From Epiperipatus broadwayi (lineage: Eukaryota > Onychophora > Udeonychophora > Euonychophora > Peripatidae): DNA of 64,000 nt. Numbering within the stretch: the stretch's first letter is position 1; each line of letters starts with the position of its first letter. The notes under the pieces were generated by a model. The model was not told the origin of the DNA, ran no database searches, and saw nothing but the letters and a program-made list of their open reading frames with translations. The stretch spans positions 5,998,963-6,062,962 of the forward strand of contig JAQFVV010006208.1 in assembly GCA_028023455.1 (NCBI GenBank), given 5' to 3'. This document shows, in pieces, positions 47,475 to 59,034 of this stretch. A program made the translations under genes and the position numbers.

Positions 47475-47801
47475 ATCACCTGCGAGTGATATCTATATGT
47501 AGAAAACTCAATTAAATGATTTGTAATCCAAACTACAATCACCTGCATGTGATTAGAAGTGCTACCTAAACAGTTAAATCATCACCTACGAGTGATATAT
47601 GTATTTTTAATAAACCTAATGTAACTAACCAAAATGATTAATGTCACCTGTGGGTGATTCACATTGTACCAAATGTATATCTAAATTAAAGCCATATGTA
47701 ACTAGGCAAACCATAGATGATTATAACTTCAGTCATCACTTGCATGTGAATCCCAACTCAAATATGAAATTGTATCCCTAACTTAGTCACCTGCGTGTGA
47801 T
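47475..47801. repeat. Cluster of six ATCACCTGCRNGTGAT quasi-palindromes
   Basis: Sites at 47475-47490, 47538-47553, 47581-47596, 47643-47658, 47735-47750 and 47786-47801, all variants of RTCACCTGCGNGTGAT with intact pairing ends. Five of six keep CACCT and four keep the E-box CACCTG. Spacers are 27-76 bp and only partly alike (GTAACTARSCAAA twice), so this is not a simple tandem repeat. Confidence 0.8.
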
Positions 47802-47804
47802 ATA

Positions 47805-48535
47805 ACCCTATAGCCAAGTTATGGTCATCATTATAATTTAGTAATTTTAATATTTATTTTTCATTAAATTGTGTTTAAATTTAACTTCTGTCATGTCTTA
47901 ATGTTGCTCATTGGTAAGTCTTTATTGATTATTTAATCATTAGTCAAGAATCACAATCCATATTTTATAATTATGTTCTGCCACACACATCGTCTATATA
48001 GCTATACTTGTTAATAAGTAAACTTATCCTAGTCTTGTGCTTTACTGATGTGCTACTGCCAGCATGTGATAAAGAAAATGCTGCTGTGGCTTCATATGTG
48101 TATCCACAAGGTGGTAAATCTTTGAGCGTTAGTAAAGGAGTTGGGGCTATATCAGACAATGTGGTTAGTACCACTCTATGCTGGTCAGCCTTGGTATGAT
48201 TTACTAAAGTTCTGGATTTTGTTGCGCGAATGTACAGATTTGCCTGTTACAGTATGATATATGTATTAACTATTTATCATGATTCTTCTAGTTAATTTTA
48301 TTACGTTTAGGAGAGAAGTTAAAATTTTGTTAAAAATATTGATCATGTAAAATTAGCTTAAATGTAATAATTAATCTGATTTTGTTGTTATAAAAATTAC
48401 CTGATCAATATTTAAAGTTATTGTAATTTTGTAAATTATCGTATTACTGTTAATATTATTAAATCAGTTATTAAAGTGTTATAATATTCAATCACAAGTG
48501 TATTGTATAAACTTTTAAAATAGATGTAATTATAG
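47805..48535. other. Intron, nothing recognised
   Basis: AT-rich. Two overlapping opposite-strand frames near 48000-48190 are not supported by any family. Confidence 0.4.
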
Positions 48536-48537
48536 AG

Positions 48538-48812
48538 GATTTGAACCCAGGCTTTTAAACTCCCTTTTGTCATTCCATCTTATACAACTGATACTTATGA
48601 CTACATATGTGCAAAAAAGATAAATGATCTCCAATATATGCATTTTGTGCTGAACTAGCACTCATCAGTTGGGCCAGATCATCTCCCACACACATATATA
48701 ATCGGTGCTTGGTTTATATAAAGATAGAAAATCCTCAAAACTTTAATTAATGGACAGGTTTCACTCTTCTCCACTCTCCAACTCTTCAGTTGTCCATATC
48801 ATTGAGTTTGAA
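48538..48812 (-). repeat. Family B repeat, hammerhead with mutated GAA
   Basis: The minus strand keeps CUGAUGA, stem II GUGCU/AGCAC, stem III AUGCAUAU and UUGGAGAUC, but the GAA box is AAA. Left edge GGATTTGAACCCAGG (B box). Confidence 0.62.
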
Positions 48813-48814
48813 AG

Positions 48815-51070
48815 GCTGGGTTTAAAATATTATAAATTTATTTTTTGCTTACATAGTAAAGTTTTAATTAAATAGAGTTTTTTTTTTTTTTAAACGTATG
48901 CATTATTAAGCTAAGATATCATGCACAACGAGTAAAGATTGATAAAAATGGGGAGTTATTGTTGTAGAGAGATTTAAATCTAATATGTGGAGAACAGGGA
49001 TGATGTCTATGATAAAAATAAGTCAGAAATTATAAAAGCTGTCCATGGTGCATTGGGTTTTCTCCTGAAATGTAAAAATAATCATTTCTTTAAGGGTTAA
49101 TGGCGATTAGGAAAAATAGAATTATTTTATTACCAAATTTACCACTTCCTTTATTTTGCTGTAATATTTTATATAAATGCAATATATCCATTCAACTTTG
49201 AACACGTTTTAGTGAAAGCCTTTTATTATACATTAAAAAAAACATTTTTTAAAAAATTAAAGTTAAAGTAATTCTGAAGAAGGCTACAGCACAGTCGAAA
49301 TGTAAGAGTGTGTATGCATACACGTACAATAAAAGATTTTTGCTAAAATATGTTCAAAGTTGAGTGGATATGAATTGTTTTATTTAAAAAGCTTCAGTTT
49401 GATCATCTACAAATCAAGGTGGGAAATGAGTTGATATGTTGTGCCAGCACCAACTCTGTTATGAAGTGTCAATCGTACAAAAATCCTAGATTTCTTTGCA
49501 ATATTTATATATTTATAAATTGTATGTAAAATTAATGTAGCATTTTTTTTCACTTCTTAAAAAATATTGATTTAGTAAATTAAAAATTGATCAATAAATC
49601 TTGGGCCAAATGCTTTTGATGTATATACTACTGAAGCATATTTTTATTTTGAATATTGCAGCAAGTTAAACTAAATTAGTTTTTCAAATAAGTTGTTAAC
49701 TGTATTTAAACTTAACTGTTGTCTTATGTATGTGTACGTATATAGTTGTTAATATAATGACATTCATAAAACTTTATTGTTCTAGAGAAGAAAATTATGT
49801 GATTAATTTTGTTTACATAAAAAAAAATTAATTCATTATTTATAATGCAATCATTTGATGATTAGGTATTTTATTACTTTTTTTCCCCAAAGAAAATCAT
49901 TGCCATGAGTCAACGTTACCTTGATAATTGGTGCCACCTGTAGGCAAACTTGATGACTATTATTACATTCTACTCTTTTGATTGAAAAATATTCCCCTCA
50001 GCTGAGCCTGCAGGCATAAATAACTAATTATTATTCCATTGAATGACTTCCCTATATGGAACCTCTGAGAATACTGGCTAATATTTGATTTCTCTAACTT
50101 TTATTAAAAATCCAAAAGCAATTGATTGTCTCAATTACTAAGTTATTACTTTCCATTTAAATATATTGTGGACGTTGTAAGTATATGTGTGTATATATAT
50201 TTATTAAATTTTAAAAGTATTTTATTATTACTTTTTTAGAAAATAATTTAATAATAATGAAAATTATACATTTTAATGTAAGTTGGTTGACTACACAGGT
50301 GTGGTTTGAGAGTTACGATTACGTGACAAGGTTTTATGTATTAATTATAAATATATAAAAATGCTTAAAAATAGTATGTATAACTTGTACTAATATTCGT
50401 AAAAATATTTTTACAGATAATACTTTTATAAAAATATATATAAATAATAACCTTGGGATTTAGATTGTTTTTTTAATTATAACTTTTATTTTAAGACATT
50501 ATAATTTAATTAGTTTGTCGTGTGTATATGTGTATACATTGTATGCATATGTCAATCTTGGGAATAGTTTTCTATTTCTTGCCTTTCTCTTACTACAATT
50601 TTAGCATCTCAATTTTAGAGCAATATCCAATTTTATTTTAGTCGGATGGTCGAGATTTGAACTGTCTTCAATTTTGGTAAAGGACTGTAAATGTAGAAAT
50701 CCCATATCTGCAGTCTCTAGGCATTAATGTATCATTTTATATTTCAATAAACAATAAAATGATATAACCACAAATATAGTACTTTAAGAATAGCTAATTT
50801 AATAAATTTTATGAGGTAGAATGGGGAGTAGTGGGTCATGTGAATGTCTGTGCTCATATACTTTATATATTACATATATTGATACAGGTATACAATAAGC
50901 CTGTATTTCAGTTAAAAACCTGTTTAATAAGTTTCAATTACTTAGACTGTAATGTTTATCAGAAAAATTACAGAGTGCTCTAATTATCTCAAGTAAAGTT
51001 ACCATTCATAAAAAATGAAAAAAACATATCAAGAATTGATTATAAGATAGTAAACAATATAATACTCATT
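48815..51070. other. Intron, nothing firmly recognised
   Basis: AT-rich. 49270-49300 has CTGAAGAAGGC with AGTCGAAAT, a repeat-tail motif seen in many retroposons, followed by GTGTATGCATACAC. No family assigned. Confidence 0.4.
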
Positions 51071-51072
51071 AA

Positions 51073-51155
51073 GCATTGGTGGCCTAGTGGTTAGCATAGC
51101 TGCTCGCCCAGGTTTGCTTCCCAGTCAGTGCATTTGGCATATGGAAAAAAAAAAA
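51073..51155 (+). mobile_element. tRNA-derived SINE with 17-bp target duplication
   Basis: Head GCATTGGTGGCCTAGTGG, B box region AGGTTTGCTTCC, tail ATTTGGCATATGG and A-run. AAACAATATAATACTCA is repeated at 51052-51068 and 51153-51169. The anticodon arm is deleted. The duplication shows LINE-type integration. Confidence 0.88.
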
Positions 51156-51534
51156 CAATATAATACTCAAATATTATTATTATATCTCTCCATCATCAAT
51201 TGTAATTAGGTTCTCTTGTCATATATTTTGCTCTGTTGTCGATTGGTGAATATATGTTTTTCCGTAAGGCTGTCATATTCACAACCATTCCCCATTAATA
51301 AGGGGTAAGAGTTGTCCATAACTGTTACATATTAAATATAACAGACATATATTTAAAACTTCAAATTTTAATTTCATTTTATTAATACCTGCCCAGGTAC
51401 ATTTCTGAACTATACCACAACAGGCCAGGTTGTTCCAAACATTTTTTTTTTCCAATTGTGAATTTCTCGCACTTATTTCTATAATATTAAAATATTTTAT
51501 TTAATTTACATTAAGTCTTAAATATTAATTTTTG

Positions 51535-51985
51535 TAGAGGTCTCTCTTGCTAAAATTAAGCACTCAAGGTGCATGTACTAAGGTTTTAGCCTTATATAAG
51601 TATTAAGTCTTAAAAAAAATTATTAAAGTAACCGATTAAAAAAAAACTTACAAAAATGGTGGCTTTATTAAAAAAATTATTGTTTGGTGTAATGCTATCT
51701 TTCGGCCATTAATAACTGTAAATTTTTTTTACTAATCATTTGTCCATAATTACTAAAAATCTTTTGTTTAATTTACATTAAATCTTAAAAAAAATTTTTG
51801 TTGAAGCAACCAATCAATAACAAAGATGGCCTCTCCAAGGCCAAATGCCTATATTTTCTCCAGTCTGTAACTTCTTTTCACTCCATGAAAGTTTCTATCT
51901 CATCATTCCAAGTCTTTTACAATCTCTTAAGAATCTGGTTTAAGACTTTACTGTCCATTTTTGCTACCAACATACCTTAACAAAT
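51535..51985. repeat. Family F fragment, short repeat and LINE 3' remnant
   Basis: 51535-51610 matches one arm of the 26.5-kb foldback (GTAGAGGTCTC..CTTGCTAAAATTAAGC). 51610-51680 and 51780-51835 repeat a CCRATYAA..ACAAARATGG block. About 51840-51980 minus resembles the WTxKxLN..L LINE tail of the 14.9-kb copy. Confidence 0.5.
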
Positions 51986-52165
51986 TCTATTTCAGTTGTT
52001 TTTTTTGATACTTTCAATGATGATACTGATATTTGTTGGTTCTTCCGTCTAAATATTTTGCCACCAGAGGGCTGATTCTATTTCAGTTGTTTTTTTGATA
52101 CTTTCAATGATGATACTGATATTTGTTGGTTCTTCCGTCTAAATATTTTGCCACCAGAGGGCTGT
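51984..52165. repeat. Two tandem copies of a 91-bp unit
   Basis: ATTCTATTTCAGTTG through GCCACCAGAGGGCTG is repeated with one indel in the T-run, so the duplication is recent. Confidence 0.92.
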
Positions 52166-52538
52166 ACACAAATATGTTGAAAAATTATTAATATTTATAA
52201 ATATATTTTATAATATGCCAGCAATTGTTTTTTCATCTCATAGTGCTATATGTGATCATGTTTATTAATATTTTTCAGTTTATATTGAAAGCATATACAT
52301 TTTATTCTTTATTATCTTTTCCAAATTTGATATGCAATCATTCGCGTAATAAAATGTTTTCCAAGCATAATACTAAAAATTTTACAAAATTTACAAACAA
52401 ACTTAAATACTGACTTAAAAACATCAAAACAATTAGAGAGATCACTTTTTTTTAATAATAAGGCTATGTTTCTAAAACAGAAAAATTGGGAAAAAAGAAT
52501 ATTAGCCAGAATTTATTTAATTGTAATTAAGCCAGATA

Positions 52539-52626
52539 TTTTTCTCATATGTCAAATGTGGGAAGCAAACCTGAGCCAGCTGCTTGGAAGGCAGTTATGC
52601 TAACCACTAGGCTACCAATGCTTGAC
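52539..52626 (-). mobile_element. tRNA-derived SINE, minus strand
   Basis: CATATGTCAAATGTGGGAAG at the left, GCTAACCACTAGGCTACC, ending CTTGAC. It has an intact A-box region and a degenerate B box (GCAAACCTG). Confidence 0.78.
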
Positions 52627-53370
52627 AAGTCAGATATTTTTCTATTCATTTTATTTAAAAAATGAAAAATACTGTACAGTAAGTTTTTTCCCCCTATTCT
52701 TACTAGCGAGCACATTAGTTAAATGTATGCAAATATGTCCCCTCAATTTATTATTAATTACTATATTATTATTTTAAAATTTTATTTTATATTATAATCA
52801 TTATATATATATATGTGTGTGTGTGTGTGTTATTAAACGTAATGTATGTGAGGCATTTCTAACAAAATATGGTGAATATCGGAAATCCATTGTAGATTAC
52901 TCTTAGTTAAAATATTATTCAATTTTGCAGTACTTTTATTTGGATAATCCATTTTTATTTTTTGAATATTTCTTTTTCTTCTTTCCAATCATATACAGAT
53001 TTTCATCAAACTCCATATCTATTTTCTTTTAAATTTCTATCCCCATATTCAAATTTACCCACAGTACTTGCATATTTTGGTGTTGCCCAATTATAGCATT
53101 AAAATGTTTGGTTTGATCAAGAGCATTCTATACATCTTAATAAAAATGTCTCACTTCTTTATTAGTATGAGAATTTTAGGGGGCATAAACCTGAGTCATC
53201 TGCATCTAGAACTTTTAGTTATGTTGAAAATCTAATCTTACCACTCTATTCGATATATTAACAATCTCCACAGTAATTGTTTTTTTCACTTTATATTTAT
53301 AATGAATTCCACTTGTGTATCCGATATATCTTTATAGTAAAAAAATATGTCTAATTCCCAAATTATTTCT

Positions 53371-53810
53371 TTACATTTTCTTCTAATGTCACAAAGTCTG
53401 ACCATGTCTAATTTAATATTAGACAGTTCTTTTTTCTATTCATGTAATTTTCCTTCATTTGGAAAAAAATATATGGCTAAGGAGTTCAGATGGCATTTGA
53501 CACCAGAAGTAACTGAGATGAATGTAATCCATGGACTTTCATCTCTAGAGTCTCTTTACATTTTTTTCTAATTTCACAAAGTCTGATCACGTTTAATTTA
53601 ATATTAGATATTTTTTTTTCTATTCGTGTAATTTTCCTTCATTTGAAAAAAATATGGCTTAGGAGTTCAGATGCCATTTGACACCAGAAGTAATAGAGAT
53701 GAATATAATCCATGGATTTTTATCTCTAGAGTCTTTTTACATTTTCTTCTAATTTCACAACGTCTGACCACGTCTAATTTAATATTAGATAGTTCTTTTT
53801 TCTATTCCAA
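53371..53810. repeat. Tandem repeat, about 2.4 units of 181-186 bp
   Basis: Units start at 53371, 53557 and about 53738 with TTACATTTTYTTCTAATKTC, then TCTGAYCAYGTYTAATTTAA. They share ATTTGACACCAGAAGTAAY and CCATGGAYTTTYATCTCTAG. The third unit is truncated. Confidence 0.9.
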
Positions 53811-53956
53811 ATTACTTAACATTAAATTATAGGCATATAACTGCTCATTTAAAGCACATATGCAGGATTCGAACTCAGACTTTCACACAACCCACAACTC
53901 TCAGTGCCATCTTATATTGCTGACCCACCTGATGATACACATGTTGAAAAGATAAA

Positions 53957-54013
53957 TAATCAACAATATACCTATTTCGTGCTAAACCAGCACTCATCAG
54001 TTGGTCTAGATTA
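53957..54013 (-). ncRNA. Hammerhead ribozyme motif, type I (family B)
   Basis: Core CUGAUGA; stem II GUGCUG/UAGCAC, loop GUU; GAA; stem III AUA-GG-UAU; cleavage A; stem I CAA/UUG. The outer AAUC can pair with the downstream GAUU. The fourth stem I pair is C-U, weaker than in the partner copy. Confidence 0.68.
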
Positions 54014-54312
54014 CCATCTCCACACATATATACAGTCAGTACTCAGCTTTATATTAAGATAGCCAATCTTCATACTTTAATGGACAAGCTTCAAACTACT
54101 CCAACCCACAATTCTTCAGCCTTCCATTTCATTGAAAATCTGATGATGGAATGTTCAAAGTCCACGTTAGTGCCAAGGTTGGCATCCTACCCATGTTGAC
54201 ATTTAGTCATTCTGACCCTCATGTACAAGAGAATAATCCATTTATATGTATTGGCTATCTTAATATAAAGCTGAGTACTGATTGTATATATATATATATA
54301 TGTGGAGATGGT

Positions 54313-54367
54313 AATCTGGACCAACTGATGAGGGCTGGTTTAGTACGAAATAGGTATATTGGTGATT
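54313..54367 (+). ncRNA. Hammerhead ribozyme motif, type I (family B)
   Basis: Stem I ACCAA/UUGGU, then an internal loop and AAUC/GAUU; core CUGAUGA; stem II GGGCUG/UAGUAC with one G-A mismatch; GAA; stem III AUA-GG-UAU; cleavage A. Compared with copies having GAUC/GAUC in outer stem I, this is a compensatory G-C to A-U change. Confidence 0.74.
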
Positions 54368-54529
54368 ATTTATCTTTTCAACATATGTGTGATCAGGTGG
54401 GTCAGCAATATAAGATGGCACTGAGAGTTGTGGGTCATGTGAAAGTCTGAGTTCGAATCCCGCATATATTACATATATAAATGCAGGTGTTAAGCCTGTA
54501 CAATGTATTAAAGCACATCTCTCTTTTCT

Positions 54530-54660
54530 TCATAGCGTAAGCTTGTGTTTTAAGACCTATAGAGGTCCCTACCTTCGTATTTTTCAGACGCTTATTTCTA
54601 AGGTTACAGCCTTAGTAAATTATTACTTAATATAATAATGGGCGTTTAATAAAATTTATA
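54530..54660 (-). repeat. Diverged relative of foldback family F
   Basis: TATAGAGGTCCC, AAGGTTACAGCCTTAGTA and GGGCGTTTAATAAA resemble the AGAGGTCTC, AAGCTTTAGCTTTA and GCGCTTAATAA blocks of the 26.5-kb element. Confidence 0.4.
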
Positions 54661-54908
54661 ATTACAACTTAATTTTATACAAATAATAATGTGCTACAAC
54701 AAAAATAAATACAATGACATCGATTAATACGTGCTCCAAAGTTAATATTAATAATTGGAAAATCCTTTTATTTAAATTTCTCATTTCTTCACAATTTTTC
54801 AGTAATTATTTCTGATTAAACGTAAGGTAGGTGGTTGTTAGTTTGAAAGGATTCACAAATAATGTAATAACAAAATATTTTTCCAAATTTAAGAAAGGCA
54901 TTTTATGG

Positions 54909-55460
54909 GATAATATGTTGGACTATTTCCATCATCTATCTAGTAAATGTTGAATGTACAGAAATACAAACAATTTGTTAGTAATAATATACAAATAGAA
55001 AACACAGGCTAGTATTTATACACTGTTTTGAGTATTATTTTTCTCCACTCTTCTTCAGAAGTTGCTGGCCTGACCAGTGTCAGATTAGCATAGGAGTTAA
55101 ACTCGCACCTTTAGATTCTCAAATTTAAGGCAAACACTCTAACCAACGGAGCCTTTGACAGAATAGCTCTGTTGGTTAGAGTATTTGATTTCAATTTGGT
55201 ATTCAAGAAGCTAAAGGTGCAAGTTTGGCTCCTATGCTAATACTATCACTGGTCAGAACAGCAACACCTGTAGAAGAGTGGAGAATATTTCTACTTGAAA
55301 CGGTGTGTCATTACTAACCTGTGATGTCTTTTTGTATATTATTAGTAACAAGTTATTTCTATTTGAAAAGTTTAAAATTTTCTATACATTCAACATTTAA
55401 TGATAGATGATAGATGATTATGATTGGACATAGTCCAACATATTATCACATTTAATATAC
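54909..55460. repeat. Inverted pair of family E tRNA-derived repeats
   Basis: Left arm 54909-55150 and right arm 55165-55455 share TTGGACTATTTCCATCATC ends, TTCTGAAGAAGAGTGGAGA-like bodies, CTGGTCAGRMCAGCAAC and tRNA-like heads (GCTCTGTTGGTTAGAGTRTTTG; AGGTGCRAGTTT). Same family as 8925-9225. Confidence 0.7.
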
Positions 55461-55469
55461 TATCATCAC

Positions 55470-57110
55470 AAACCTTCAGGCAAATACTAAAAACGTATTA
55501 CTTCTAACTAATCAGACTACATTATTTTTTAAAAGTCTATACATTTAATAAGATGATTTCTTTCTTTATAAAGTCTCGTGTCCTAAAAAAAAAAAAAAAG
55601 TCAATTAGTAAAACAAAAATTAAAAAAAGAATATTGAAATATTTTTTTGTTTATAATTAATTATTGCTCTTTTGATAAAAAAAGGAAAGTTGAAAAGTAA
55701 TGATAAATATTAAGAAAAAAACTTTCTTGATTTAACTATGTCATGCAAAATTTGTTGCTTTTTGTTAAAAAAATATTCAATATTAACTTTCATTATATGA
55801 AACATTGTGTCAAAAACTAAACAGTAATTGGATAGTCTAAAAAACAACAAAGAAAATATACATTAATTCTGATATTTGTGTTTATTATTTTGAAATTATA
55901 ATTGTAAATTAGCGAGATCAGGCTAATGCACATGCGCTTTACAGATTTTAAACTATACATAAAAGAATACTGTACTCTCATTTTCAAACACAAGATAAAG
56001 TCTTTATGAAAAGATAGAATGAATCCAACTATCTTTTCAACCCAATTAAGTATGGGCCAATCTTAAGTGTTTGGAGATGAGAGTGTGAAGATATTAAGCA
56101 GTCACTTTAAATTACTTTATTATGCTTGAATGAATGAGCTTGTGAAATTATTTAAAATTTACTATATATAATTCTTAGTTGAAGTTAAACATATATAATA
56201 AGGTATTTATTTATATAGCCTGATCGCTAATTTACAATTTATTAACATAGTGCTATATAAATAAATACCTTATTATTTTGAAATTAAAAAATACTGAAAA
56301 CAATTAACTTTTAAAAATGCAATTTATAAATCTATTTTTTCAAGGAACATAAAAAAAATTCAAAATCCTAGCGAATGCTACAAATAATAATAACCTTTTG
56401 AAGAACTCAGACGGTACCATTAGTCTCAAATATCAAAAGAAAAATTATATTTTATTTGAGCATTTTAAAGTAAAAGAAGTAAACTAGCTGCCATTTTTTG
56501 AATTTGCAAATAATAAGGCAGAATTGGATGCTTTGGAGATGGGAATTTTATGACAGTATACAGGGATAGCCAAGATGTTGACCACGGTCATCAGTCACCC
56601 ACAAGGTCTCTGATAGTCAAGCGCAAAGCTGACAACATTAATTATAGTGATAAATTCAGAGCCATTTTTTGAATTTGCAAATAAAATTAATTTATAAATT
56701 ACAATAGGTAATTTTTAGTGGGCGCTTAGGGACAGTTATCGGACCACTACTGAAAATACCACGTGATACATAGAATAAGAAGTCATAGTATTTTTTTATT
56801 TACAAATGAAAATAGAGTAATATGAATTATGTAAATAGAAATAAGTTATGTGTACTTTTTTTAGAAATGATTCTATAATTAGCAGACACTCATAAGTTAT
56901 AGAAAAATTCTAGTACACTCATTTTAATAATAAAATTAGGAGTGTATCAATCCCATCATTAAATTATTAAATAAATTAATGAGAAATTATGAGCCCCTAA
57001 GTAGTTACTTGCTGACTAAAAATGTCTATTTATTATATTATCTTAAATTAATTGCACAACCTCATTAACATTCATACAATCAAATAATTATGTAATTAAA
57101 TATTAAAAAA
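55470..57110. other. Intron with a 148-bp segment between 22-bp direct repeats
   Basis: GCCATTTTTTGAATTTGCAA(ATA) occurs at 56490-56512 and 56661-56683. The segment between (GGCAGAATTGGATGC to GATAAATTCAGA) is less AT-rich and could be an insertion with a long target duplication, or a simple duplication. The inverted pair 56180-56230 / 56250-56275 (AAGGTATTTATTTATATAG) is another local repeat. Confidence 0.45.
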
Positions 57111-57500
57111 AAAAGTCCGATGTCACATGACCTAATTTAATCAGCTTGTATCTACAAATGTTTTATATAGAGCTCATAAAATAAACTCTTAACAAGCTTT
57201 GCAGAATATTAAGGCTTTGGCCATTTTATATTGCTAAAGCTATTAATATATGGTGTATCTGAACTTAGTTCAGTCCCATGTGGCTATTTAAATTAGATAG
57301 CTGGTGATGTCTGAAAAATTCAGATTTTTTACTTAGTAGTTATATATTAGATAAAGTGTTGGGCTTGTCCTGGTATTTTTAATATAATGTTTGAATATCC
57401 TAGCAACTCGCTGAGGACGCCAGTAGCAGAAACTGGTCTGGGGTTGGGGATATTCTGCAAAACTGCTCTATATATAACATTTGTAATTAAATATTATACT
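57110..57500 (+). repeat. Family C-like repeat with partial hammerhead
   Basis: 57110-57200 has GATGTCACATGACCTAA and CTCTTAACAAGC, and 57250-57310 has CTGAACTTAGTTCAG. 57404-57446 has core CUGAGGA, GAAA, stem III ACUGGU and UGGGG, but stem II (CGCCAGUAGCA) is only weakly paired. The edges are inverted (AAATGTTTTATATAGAG / CTCTATATATAACATTT). Confidence 0.55.
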
Positions 57501-57784
57501 ACAAAATAAATTAAGATAGCAAAAGTGGAAAGTACTTTCATCGTAAAAACTCTAACCATTTTTATTTGATTGTAAAATTAACAAATGGTTATATCTCCTT
57601 AATATTTTGCCTAAGCCCTATCACTATTTAAATTTCCCTTCTTCAGCAATTGTTTTTCTAACTTTTTATTTGTTCATGGTTTTAAAAGTCCAACCACTTA
57701 TTATTATGAGCTCAAAATATTCCAAAACCTTCACATTTCAACATTTTTAATATATAATATTTAAATACAAATATATCTAGGTGT

Positions 57785-58025
57785 AATTAGAGGGGATTTG
57801 AACTCAGTCTTTCAAGCTTGCTTCAGTCATATACTGCATCTTAATATAAATTGGACACTGATTATATACGTGTGTGGGAGATGATGTGGGCCAACTGATG
57901 AGTGTTGGTTTAGCACGAATATGTGTATTGGAGATCATTTATCTTTTTCACATGCATGTAATCATGTCGTATAAAATGCAGTGGTTGGCTGAAGAGTGAT
58001 TGAAAGTCTGTGTTCAATTCAGTTT
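57785..58025. repeat. Family B: minus B-box piece joined to a plus copy
   Basis: 57785-57838 is the B-box end in minus sense. 57838-58020 is plus sense with CUGAUGA, stem II GUGUUG/UAGCAC and GAA, but the base after GAA is U, so the stem III/A15.1 geometry is lost. The stem II change (C to U opposite G) keeps pairing. Confidence 0.6.
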
Positions 58026-58029
58026 AGCT

Positions 58030-58680
58030 TAACAAAAATATATAAGGAGACTACAATTTATGAAAGACTTGACTCGACAACAAATCCAAAAGTCAAAAGC
58101 ATATTATTATATGCTATATGAATACCTATAATACATATCGATTTCCAAGTATATATATAGCATATAAATATAAAAAAGAAAACTACAATAATGAAAGTTC
58201 TATATCAGCCTTTATACAAAAAGTCTATAATTTATGTAACAGCATGAGTTGTCAGATGATTTGATCAAAGGATTAGAAAGGCAAACTAATGAAGAATTGA
58301 CATTTGATGAAAGAGAAATCAGTTTGTAAATAAGGCAAGCGTATGAAATAATTTGCCTTGATGGAATGTTTATTGAAATGCTGTGAAACAAAGTACTTCC
58401 TTTTTTTACATTTCTTATGCTTCTTGTTGTTTCTGAAAAGTTGCTTCCCGTTTTCCTAGATCAGTTATTTTTTAACGTCATTTTATCTCATCAATCGTGG
58501 CAAACATTGTTCTTATGCAGCATTTCCCACATGGTTTTTTTTTTTTTCAAAGAAAAAATTGAAATCACATACAGTTCTCTTTGCATTCTACTCCTTTCTT
58601 TGAACTAAGTGAAGATTTGGAAACAAATCGATGTTATTTTTAATTTATTTTTGTTCCATGACACTGTTTGTTTTTTGGTT
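58030..58680. other. Intron, nothing recognised
   Basis: AT-rich. The short frame at 58417-58608 is unrecognised. Confidence 0.4.
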
Positions 58681-58681
58681 G

Positions 58682-58764
58682 TTTTTTTCTTATGTCAAAT
58701 GCGTTGACCAGGAAGCGAACCCGGGCCAGCTGGTTGGAAGGCAGCTAGGCCACCAACGTTTGAC
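58682..58764 (-). mobile_element. tRNA-derived SINE with 15-bp target duplication
   Basis: TATGTCAAATGCGTTGACC at the left, GCGAACCCGGGCC (B box) and GGCCACCAACGTTTGAC at the right. GACACTGTTTGTTTT at 58660-58674 and 58765-58779 is the target duplication. Confidence 0.88.
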
Positions 58765-58959
58765 GACACTGTTTGTTTTATGAAATAAAAGAAGATATTT
58801 TGTCAAAATTTTAAAATACTGATGAAACTAAAGATTTTCAGAGCTAACTATATTATATTATTTGTCTTAATGCGCACAGCATAACGGAAGTATTTGTCTA
58901 AACATTTTAATTCAAGAAAGGTCATATTTTGAATTGAGACATGAGGTTTGTTATAAAGC

Positions 58960-59031
58960 TTTTTTTTTTTTTTTCATATATCATAGCATCGGCCGGGACG
59001 CGAACCCACAACCGTCTGCTAGCAACGCTTG
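58960..59031 (-). mobile_element. tRNA-derived SINE, internally deleted
   Basis: T-run, then CATATATCATAGCATCGGCC, GGGACGCGAACCCACAACC, and AGCAACGCTTGAC at the end. Same subtype as 36039-36147. Confidence 0.7.
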
Positions 59032-59034
59032 ACA

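Larger units (their letters stand above)
53866..54465. repeat. Inverted pair of family B repeats, both with hammerheads
   Basis: The minus-sense copy (53866-54260) and plus-sense copy (about 54240-54465) face each other. B boxes at the outer edges (GGATTCGAACTCAGA on the left, GAGTTCGAATCCCGC on the right) are better preserved than in other copies. Confidence 0.75.

Noticed and set aside
47475-47801. CRISPR-like array
   Set aside because: Repeats are 16-bp quasi-palindromes with unequal, related AT-rich spacers in a eukaryotic intron. No cas genes.
49268-49330. CUGAAGA ... GGCU/AGUC ... GAAA pattern
   Set aside because: No stem I and no U-H cleavage site after a plausible stem III; single occurrence in the window.
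55030-55080. Possible hammerhead in family E (CUGAAGA on the minus strand, then GAGU/ACUC and AAAAC)
   Set aside because: Stem I does not form next to the core, the GAA box is not intact in this copy, and the 9.1-kb copy lacks the core. CTGAAGAAG...CGAAAC is also a common tail motif of ordinary retroposons.
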